Part shown: positions 1 to 7,300 of the stretch, one piece after another | How positions within the stretch are numbered: the stretch's first letter is position 1 | Layout of the letters: each line of letters begins with the position of its first letter | NCBI RefSeq assembly: GCF_000722545.1 | Contig: NZ_JNVM01000013.1 | Location: forward strand, 62,001 to 126,000 | Length of the DNA stretch: 64,000 bases | From: Paenibacillus tyrphae | GTDB lineage: Bacteria > Bacillota > Bacilli > Paenibacillales > NBRC-103111 | Direction: 5' to 3' | Notes under the pieces: generated by a model | Database searches by the model: none | Told to the model about the DNA's origin: nothing | Seen by the model: the letters and a program-made list of their open reading frames with translations, nothing else | Program-made: the position numbers and the translations under genes

Positions 1-91
1 ACTCAGTAAAATCAATGGGTTAACCGGTTTATCACGGTTAACTTCAATAAAATCAAGGCTAAAAAGTTTACCTGATTAAAGGGTAGTATAC

Positions 92-134
92 GGGGTCTGC
101 TCACGAAACGGAATAAATCCGTGCGCTAACCAAT
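92..134. repeat. Left copy of a short palindromic repeat
   Basis: This 43-base stretch (GGGGTCTGCTCACGAAACGG followed by similar sequence) recurs at 1262-1304 with about three mismatches and in the same orientation. The unit probably extends to about 175, because an imperfect inverted match to its start (CCCCTGTATC) lies near 165. The two copies flank the hydrolase gene. Small elements with inverted ends like this are often non-autonomous transposon derivatives, but the family was not recognised. Confidence 0.6.
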
Positions 135-268
135 CGGCCCCCTTAAATTTTATACCCCTGTATCCTTTTAGCCTCCAAAATCAAATTATCGCTGTTGGGA
201 CATGCAAATTGGCGAAGTTAACCAAATATATTCGATGGTATAACAAAGTGAAAATGGAGGGTAAAAGG

Positions 269-1135
269 ATGTTTAACTGTTTTTTTGTCGAGGTCTCGGG
301 AAACACAATTTTCGTGCGCCGTTATGGACAAGGGCCGGCAATTCTATTGGTGCACGGCTTCCCGCGCACAAGCCTGATGTGGCGATTCCTCGCGCCGAAG
401 CTTGCGGAAAATCATACTGTGATTTGCGTAGACTTACGTGCCTACGGCCGCAGCGGGATACCCGCCTCCAGCCACGATCACTTTCCTTATTCAAAGCGCG
501 CGATGGCGAAGGAATTGGTTGAGGTGATGAGTAAACTTGGCTTTCCGACCTTCATATTGATCGGTCACGACCGCGGGGGACGCGTCAGCTACCGTATGGC
601 CTTGGATCATCCGAAGAATGTGGAGCGTCTGGCCGTGTTTGACGTCATTCCGATTTTCGAAGCGTGGAAACGGGCAGATGCGCGCTTCGCTCAAACCTAC
701 TGGCCCTGGAGTTTACTGTCGCAGAAACAACCGCTGCCGGAGAGTTATCTGCTCGGTGCTCCCGAGGCCGTCTTCCATAACCCCTTCGGCGAAGGTTCCT
801 TCGGCCGCGAAGTCTTGCAAGAGTACGTTTCAACCTATTACAATCCGGCCCGCGTGCATGGTATCTGCGAGGAATATCGAGCTGCAGCGACGATCGATGT
901 CGAACACGACCGCGCGGACAAAGAAGCGTCGAAAAAAATTGAATGTCCGATGCTGCATCTGTGGGCGGAGGGCGGTTGGCTTGACACTTACTATGCAAAA
1001 GACGGCGGTCCGCTCGGCATATGGCGGCAATGGGCTCCGAAGGTGCAAGGGCAAGCGATAAAGGGTGGCCACTTCTTCCCAGAAGAGAATCCTGACGACA
1101 CGGCGGTTCTCGTGAAGCTGTTCCTCTCCGCTTAA
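269..1135 (+). CDS. Alpha/beta hydrolase of the fluoroacetate dehalogenase family
   Basis: A cytoplasmic alpha/beta hydrolase whose whole sequence follows the bacterial fluoroacetate dehalogenase (FAcD) family. Counting from an upstream TTG at 209, visible residues are HGFPR, the nucleophile in GHDRGGR (Asp121, with Arg122 and Arg125 that would bind the carboxylate), the acid Asp145, Trp167, Tyr223 and the catalytic His288 in GGHFFPEE. The halide-pocket His just before the conserved Trp in FAcD is Pro166 here, so defluorination is doubtful; another haloacid, ester or epoxide is possible. ATG 269 is chosen as start because GGAGG lies 8 bases upstream; the TTG at 209 has no good ribosome site. 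The gene stands alone between two copies of a short repeat, which suggests it may have moved as a unit. Confidence 0.85.
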   Translation: MFNCFFVEVSGNTIFVRRYGQGPAILLVHGFPRTSLMWRFLAPKLAENHTVICVDLRAYGRSGIPASSHDHFPYSKRAMAKELVEVMSKLGFPTFILIGHDRGGRVSYRMALDHPKNVERLAVFDVIPIFEAWKRADARFAQTYWPWSLLSQKQPLPESYLLGAPEAVFHNPFGEGSFGREVLQEYVSTYYNPARVHGICEEYRAAATIDVEHDRADKEASKKIECPMLHLWAEGGWLDTYYAKDGGPLGIWRQWAPKVQGQAIKGGHFFPEENPDDTAVLVKLFLSA

Positions 1136-1261
1136 TGAAAGATGTGGTACTGCTTGCTGTTTCTTCTTATCTGCTGAAGCAGGTGCATTTGGCTCCTTTC
1201 TTGACTGAACCGCCAGCCTACTGAATCTGTTTAAATGTGGCATTCTCGCCGGGGTCTAATA

Positions 1262-1304
1262 GGGGTCTGCTCACGAAACGGAGTAAACCCATGCGCTAAC
1301 CAAT
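1262..1304. repeat. Right copy of the short palindromic repeat
   Basis: About 40 of 43 bases match the copy at 92-134. Here the inverted ends are clear: AGGGGTCTG at 1261-1269 and CAGACCCCT some 45 bases later (near 1316-1324). Most of the 255 bases between the hydrolase stop and the next gene are this element; nothing else is recognisable there. Confidence 0.6.
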
Positions 1305-1390
1305 AATTACCATATCAGACCCCTATACTGTTGTGGCCTGGGGTGGCGTTTGTGACCGAGGTTAAACCATCCGTTTAAAGGTTAGGTTTT

Positions 1391-1576
1391 TCAACCGATC
1401 CTGCAATATTTCTTCCATGATAACCGGCAAGTTGTCCCCGATTCTACCTCAACAATATGCAGTGATGGTACATTGCGACAATTAATTAACAAAGCTACAT
1501 TTTTTAATGTTTCCTCTACTAACTTTTTTAATGAGATATCTTCTTTAGTTAATTTCACATCGATTTCAATAGACAT
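1391..1576 (-). CDS. Small hypothetical protein
   Basis: A 61-residue frame beginning MSIEIDVKLTKED and preceded by a GAGG ribosome site 6 bases before the ATG. The product is probably cytoplasmic and helical, without signal peptide or membrane segment. No family was recognised. It ends in a short positively charged tail and is followed by the repeat element, so it may be truncated. Confidence 0.35.
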   Translation of the reverse strand: MSIEIDVKLTKEDISLKKLVEETLKNVALLINCRNVPSLHIVEVESGTTCRLSWKKYCRIG

Positions 1577-1601
1577 GGTTTACCTCGGGATAAACTATTA
1601 A

Positions 1602-1787
1602 TTACAATCCAACCATCAGCAGTAATGACGTAAATCCTACTAAATTTTCTCTGACTCGAATTTTACAAAATGGACCACTTTGGATGAAATTCAAAAGGGT
1701 ATCATTGATGTGCATCATTTGAAATGGTGAAATCTTCATACGGGTATTACCTGGGTTATATGTGTTATTAACTGAATGATGGTTCAA
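1602..1787 (-). CDS. Doubtful small ORF upstream of the 61-residue protein
   Basis: A 61-codon open frame with a TTG start and no convincing ribosome site, 25 bases upstream of the preceding small gene on the same strand. An internal ATG (MKISPF) is an alternative start with only a weak AGG before it. The content is unremarkable and could be the decayed end of another gene. Confidence 0.18.
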   Translation of the reverse strand: MNHHSVNNTYNPGNTRMKISPFQMMHINDTLLNFIQSGPFCKIRVRENLVGFTSLLLMVGL

Positions 1788-1813
1788 TCAGCAGTGGGTA
1801 ACCCCCACCCAAA

Positions 1814-1851
1814 GAAGGACCCTGAATGGCACAGGCCAATCAAGGTCCTTC
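1814..1851 (-). terminator. Possible weak hairpin after the immunity gene
   Basis: GAAGGACC and GGTCCTTC form a perfect 8-bp stem around a 22-base loop, just past the stop of the immunity gene on the minus strand. No T-run follows, so a factor-independent terminator is only a guess. Confidence 0.3.
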
Positions 1852-1874
1852 GTAATCATGAACATGAACAAATT

Positions 1875-2240
1875 TTAATCATACTCAACCCATACTTCTT
1901 TATCTATGGATTGTGCCTTTTCAAGTAAATCAAATATGCTTTGATACACCGTCAATGTCTCTTGATCTAATTCTTTTTTATTGACACTTTGAAGATCAAT
2001 TAACGCATCTCGTAAATCTGGTATTCTCCATGGGGTCTCTTCAAACCAACCAGTATCCGTATGATAGTAATACGAGAGCCCCCTCCACCCGTTCTCATTA
2101 GGTTGAGTAGCCATCATAATTGAATCAAAATAACCAATCCACGTTCTAACCACAACTTTTTGAGCATCGAACTCCTGAAAAAAGAAGATGATCTCCGGCT
2201 CACCCTCAAATCCAGTATAAAAGTCTTTAACTATTTCCAT
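1875..2240 (-). CDS. Putative immunity protein of the orphan Rhs toxin tip
   Basis: A 121-residue acidic soluble protein (start MEIVKDFYTG) rich in aromatic residues and lacking a signal peptide, typical of small cytosolic immunity proteins. No named family was recognised. The role is inferred from position: it begins 16 bases after the stop of the orphan toxin tip on the same strand, the standard toxin-immunity order. ATG 2240 is preferred because AAGGAG lies 7 bases upstream; a longer frame from 2267 would overlap the toxin stop. If the tip is silent, this gene could still protect the cell from sibling cells that carry the tip on an intact toxin. Confidence 0.6.
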   Translation of the reverse strand: MEIVKDFYTGFEGEPEIIFFFQEFDAQKVVVRTWIGYFDSIMMATQPNENGWRGLSYYYHTDTGWFEETPWRIPDLRDALIDLQSVNKKELDQETLTVYQSIFDLLEKAQSIDKEVWVEYD

Positions 2241-2256
2241 TTGACAACTCCTTTTC

Positions 2257-2616
2257 TTAAGGTGCAAGCCAGTGACCTGAATCTAAGAGCGCTTGTTGTT
2301 CAGGGGTTGCTACTCCATTTTGTCTTGCACTAACCGCATCCTGCCACTGTTTCATAGGCGTCCACTGATTTTCACTGGTCAAAATATGTTGTACTTTTCT
2401 TGTAGTTTGACTTCCCGGTGTGGTTCTTGTAACAACCCAAGTGTTTCCTTGATCGGCAGGTGCACCAGGAGTTCTCGTATGCCACCGTGCTTCATACTTA
2501 TAAGTTCCATCAGACCAAGTATATTTAATTTGATCATACCCATTATTAGCCTGCTCTACTTTTACGGCGTTATCTGGGATTTTAATTGGACTTGATTTTG
2601 CAACGTTACCCGTCCC
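2257..2616 (-). pseudogene. Orphan C-terminal toxin tip of a Rhs/WapA protein
   Basis: An uninterrupted 119-codon frame with no start codon: it opens directly after an in-frame TAG (2617-2619) and ends GHWLAP-stop. The sequence resembles tips found at the end of Rhs/WapA/CdiA polymorphic toxins (WHTRTPGAPADQGNTW, then NQWTPMKQW). The exact toxin family was not assigned; a nuclease is the usual expectation. Its first bases, AGGGGACGGG, match the Rhs gene at the point where that gene's own tip starts (4777-4790), in the same codon frame. It is therefore a displaced tip that recombination could place on the full-length protein. The immunity gene follows immediately. Confidence 0.65.
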
Positions 2617-2689
2617 CTAAGTTATAATCTTAGTGAATAAAGAAGGCGGTAACTGTTTGAGCAATTACCACCCATTATATCGGCTTGCC

Positions 2690-3815
2690 TGACGCTCTGT
2701 TAGAGCCGCCGCCCGATACTCTGTCTTATTCTTCATCATGCTGTAGAGTGTTTACAAGCCTTCTCATGATGCAGATGAGGGCTTGTTTTTTTTGGTCTTA
2801 CCCTCCGCTAATTTCCTCTGGTAATACTCGTAGAAGACGGGATTCCGCTGTTTTTATTGTCACCTTTGGCTACTTGGACTTGTTGAACGGCTAGGTTATG
2901 GAATATGGCGTTCAATACCCGATTCCCTTTACCGCTTGCTTTGTCTTTCCCCTTGCCGCCTAAACTAAAGCGGACAGGAGCGATTCCCGCAAATCGGGCT
3001 AGCTTATCGACATTGGAGAAGCGGCGAATATCGCCAATCTTTGCGATCAGTTCCGCCGCTGTCACGGTGCAATGCCATCCATGGACTGCAACTTGAAATC
3101 CATCTCCGCTAGCAGCCCCCGAATCCTTGATAAGTTCTCGACTTCGCTTCATATCCTGTACCACAGTCAGAAAGTCTCTGGAAAGCTGATAGTTCCGCTT
3201 TGTCTCCCCGTCCTTCGTGACCAGTTCCAATATTTCCTCTGCCTTACGAGTAGAACAAGTATTATGACTTGCTTTACGGAGATTTTAAGCTATTACTATC
3301 CATCCTACAAGAAGTTCTTTTGTGATATTGACGGTAAAGCGGCGTTAGCCTTTTGGGAAAAGTACCCTGTCCGATTACTTGGAATCGGTAGGGGCAGATG
3401 AACTAGCGGCTTATTAGCGCTCCGCCTTGCCACCAGTTGCCCGATTATCCAGTAAAAGTCCTGCGGATTTACTTCGGGCAGTTCATCTAGCTTTGCAAGC
3501 AACGCTTTGGCGATACAGTACGCATCCCAACTATCTGACTTTTGGGTCGTTACATAACTTTTACGTTCTGTAGGACAGAGCAGAATTGACTTCTTTAACG
3601 ATTTGCTACTTCTCGACAAGGTGAATGGCTAATGCTCTAGCATTGCCGCCCGTATCTTCTAACCCATAGACAGGGGTCATGCCTTTCTTGCAGTGCTTCT
3701 TCACGAACTTCATCAGGTCATCGAAGCTATTTGACTTGTTCTCGATTTGAATTTCGCCAGCTTGGTGTTCCACCAGTCGATAATGACCGCTGTGTGATGG
3801 GCTTTATTAGGTAAG
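2690..3815 (-). mobile_element. Degenerate IS110-family transposase with an internal inversion
   Basis: Pieces of an IS110-type (DEDD) transposase can be followed along the minus strand in three frames: HHTAVIIDWWNTKL near 3790, GLEDTGGNARALAIHLVEK near 3650, QKSDSWDAYCIAKALLAKL at 3460-3560, and from 3284 to 2830 LRKASHNTCSTRKAEEI through ARFAGIAPVRFSLGG. The middle piece (YYYPSYKKFFCDIDGKAALA) reads on the opposite strand at about 3285-3410, so a segment of roughly 125 bases has been flipped. The first ten or so residues are missing, and at least three frameshifts are present. The element is dead. It sits between the immunity gene of the full-length toxin and the orphan tip. Confidence 0.8.
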
Positions 3816-3826
3816 TATAGAACTTG

Positions 3827-4360
3827 CTAATTCGCACCTAAATATTTGTTTACAGTTATCTCATTTGCTGGATAAATGACAGCCACTCCATCAGACCATT
3901 CCGTTCCGTCAATATTCAAAGCCCGACCGCACGTATCACACTCTAAAATTAATTTTTTCTCCGTTGTCTTCAGAACTTCAGCAACAACATAATTCAACTC
4001 ATCATCTTTACACCTAGGACAATCTTTTCCTGAACGAAGTTTAACCAAATCCCATAGTGTGTCACATAACCTCATTACAAAAGAATCTACTGTGTCTGGT
4101 TTTAAACTAAACATCCTTTTTGGTTCTTGGTTAAGCAATATCTCTGGCTCTTTTGAAATATAGTCATTTATATCAACATCCAAAATTGGGCCAAGCCTAT
4201 TCCAATATACTGAATATTTCAAATCGCTCTTATGCTTTTTTATCCAATCAACCAAAATTAAAAAATAATCGATATAACTGTTAAATAATAAAGGGTTATT
4301 CATCAAACTTTTAAAATCTTCCCAAATGAAATCGTCCAATGTTTTTTCATTGTCGTGCAT
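3827..4360 (-). CDS. Putative immunity protein of the Rhs toxin, with zinc-ribbon motif
   Basis: A 177-residue soluble protein starting 28 bases after the Rhs stop, with AAAGGA 9 bases before its ATG. The N-terminal two thirds are helical; the C-terminal third carries two CxxC pairs (CPRC and CDTC, 30-odd residues apart) that look like a zinc ribbon. No family was recognised. Position immediately downstream of the toxin tip makes it the presumed cognate immunity protein, acting in the cytoplasm by binding the tip. The dead IS110 element begins a few bases beyond its stop, so the gene itself is intact. Confidence 0.6.
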   Translation of the reverse strand: MHDNEKTLDDFIWEDFKSLMNNPLLFNSYIDYFLILVDWIKKHKSDLKYSVYWNRLGPILDVDINDYISKEPEILLNQEPKRMFSLKPDTVDSFVMRLCDTLWDLVKLRSGKDCPRCKDDELNYVVAEVLKTTEKKLILECDTCGRALNIDGTEWSDGVAVIYPANEITVNKYLGAN

Positions 4361-4388
4361 TTTTATCGTCCTTTCCTAATCTAAAGCC

Positions 4389-7300
4389 TCATGGTGCTGG
4401 TACAGGATAAGTTGTTATCAAATTACCTGCTTTATCTGTAAAAATTTTAATCCAAGTGGTTTCTCCACCACCATATTTTAAGGCTGAGTTACCAACAAGT
4501 TCTCCAACATCTACTGTTCTAGTGAACTGACCCCCACCGATGTCTTTAACAGTAGATTTGACAACGTCTGATCTCTGTAGAATTTCCTTTAACTTATCTG
4601 GTGTAATAGAGAAAATCGACCGACTATTAGCTAATGGTCTATTAAAATGCCCTTCAAGAACATGATTAAATCCTGCTGAAACTGGTTCACCTGAATCTCT
4701 TAATGGAGTAAATCTGGTCCTCCCATTCGCAATGTTTACCCTTGATTGTACAGATCCTAAACTTGATGTAACTTGTCCCGTCCCCTTAGTAGCAGCTCTA
4801 CTTAAAGCATTAGCCTCAGCTTGGACTGTCATTTGAGTTAATACAGGCTCTTCTACTGGTCTTGGTGCAACCCGAACGCTTGGCGTAGTCGTCCTGCTTG
4901 TGCTATTCTGAGCCGCCCTTGTTGCGGCAGCCGAACCTGAAAATCCGGCTCCCATGCCCCCGCCACCAATGGTTGTATCTTCCTCGGCAAGATTACCCGT
5001 CGAGTCTTTGTAACGTAAAGGGTTATTCAACACATACGTGTACAAATTCAGACTACGCGGGTTATGGAGCTGTCCTTCAACAGGGTCCCGGGTAATGAAT
5101 CGTCCTACACTTGGATCATACCATCTTGCGCGCAAAAATTGAAGGTTTGTCCTGTTATCCCAGTATTCCCCACTGTAACGGAATGGCTGCTCAATTTGCT
5201 CAGATACGGTTAACGGATTCCCCCAGATATCATATGTGTATTGATTTATTACATTCCCGTTAGCATCCGATAGTCCGACAATATCACCATGTCCGTTCTG
5301 TAAGTAGTACGCCTTTGTTCCATTCGCATCAACGCGGACTGCCAAGCCATTCCCTCGAATATATCTCGCTTTTAATGCAGCAGATCCATTTACGACAGTA
5401 CCCTCAGCAATGATGTTTGGACCATCGTAATAATAACGGGTTGTCTGGCCATTCCCTGTCCGTTCGTAAAGCATGCCGTCTCCATTATAGCGATAGGAAA
5501 CGACTCTTCCGTCGTCGTTAGTGACTTGAACCAGCCTGTTGCGATCATCATAACGATAATCGGCTCCGCTCATATTGAAATTGTTGGTGCTTTGAACGGT
5601 TTCTCGATTTCCGCGAAGATCGTAGGTGTACAGTTCATCAAATTGACTGGAGGTTCGAATGCGATTCAAGTGATCATAAGTAAACGTATGAGCGGCTCCG
5701 TTCTCCGTCTTCTGGATCACGTTTCGTTTGTAGTCGTAACCATAATTGAAGGTGTTGATCGTTGCTCCCGGTTTAGTTTGGGTTAAACCGACCAAATTGT
5801 ACCCATCGTAATTGTATGACGAAGCTATACTGTTACTTTGCTTTACCGCAGACAGAAGTCCATTTTTCTTATACTCATAGCTCACATATCGTTCGTTCAA
5901 ACTCTGCATAACATCGGTTAACTGGTTTCGGGAATCGTATCCATACATCGTCACAAATCCGAATGGATCTGTCATATGAGTTCGATTCCCTTGCCGATCG
6001 TAAGAATATTGAATGGTCCTCCCGTCAGGGTATCTTACATTATCCAACTGACCGGCAGTATTATAATGGAACTCCGTTCTTCCGGTTGCATCTTGCATCG
6101 CTGTACGACGGCCTGCGCTATCATAGTCGTACGTAATGGCTTCATTACCTGTGATGCTTTTGGATTGTAAATTATTAAAATTATACTCATAGCTTGTGAC
6201 TTGGCCATTACGATCAACAAACCTGATTAGATTATTGTTTGCATCATAGAAATATTTTTCGACAAGATTAGAGGCATCCGTTTTTTTGATCATTCGCCCT
6301 AACTCGTCATACTCCTTGATTTCCTTACTGCCATCAGCAAATAAAATTTGCGTCAGCTTGCCTGCCATGTTATACGCATACTTTGTTCTTTCAGGATATG
6401 ATGCATCAACCGCAATTAGGCAGTTAAATATGTCATAGTCAAAGTTCCCCTCCAAGCTGAATGATAGATTTCCAGCAAAATCATACTGATTTTTTTCGAT
6501 CAGTTCAGGACCCGAAGCTTTCAACCATTCCTTTTTGGTCACACGTTGCAGGTAATCGTAAGTCTCCTTCGTTTGAGTGCCTTCTTGATCTGTCAACGTG
6601 GCTGTGTTGCCGATATCATCATAGCTGACGGTAGATGTTGAATTGTCCGGGTACGTAGTGGAAACAAGCCTGTTCCAGGCATCATAAGAATATGAAGTAC
6701 GATGGGATAATCCATCTTCGCTCCATGCCAGGCGCCCATACATGTCATATCCGTACTTGGCCTGCTGACCGCCCGAGACCCCCTCGGAAACTTTATACCC
6801 TAACTCATTCCACCGGACGTAGCTTGTCACTCCAGCTTGGTCCACTTTTGTTATTTCGTTCGAACTATCATCATATCGAAGGACAACTTTCCCCTTGTCC
6901 GGAAAAATAGCAGTCGTAACGCGGCCAAGTGGATCGTACTGATACTCTGTAACAAGGTTTTTTCCGTCGATATATTTGGAAATCTTGCCCATTGAGGTTC
7001 CTTCGTACTGGAATTGCTGAGTGACCGCCGATTTCCCGACGTCCGCGTCGGTCACATTCATCGTTTGTTGCGTAAGAAACCCATATTTGTAAACATCGCT
7101 ATATGCTTTGTTAACGACAATATTGCGGTTATCGTCCTTCAAAGTAACCGTTGTTGGATTTCCAAAATTATCATAGGTAAAATTGACTTGGGCCTTTAAG
7201 TTTCCTTCTCTAGGACCTTCTATTGGTATCTCTCTGTCTGAAATTTCTAAAATACTACCTTTCTGATTATCCCGTACGTATTTTGTCAGGCGAGTAATGA

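Noticed and set aside
1..200. GGTTAACCG/CGGTTAAC motifs at the left edge
   Set aside because: Short and isolated, with no promoter or gene relation that could be supported.
2293..2595. Plus-strand frame opposite the orphan toxin tip
   Set aside because: The minus-strand frame has clear toxin-tip similarity and an adjacent immunity gene; the plus-strand product has no plausible features.
3072..3401. Plus-strand frame containing YYYPSYKKFF as a separate gene
   Set aside because: It is the inverted block of the IS110 transposase; its first part is antisense to transposase sequence.
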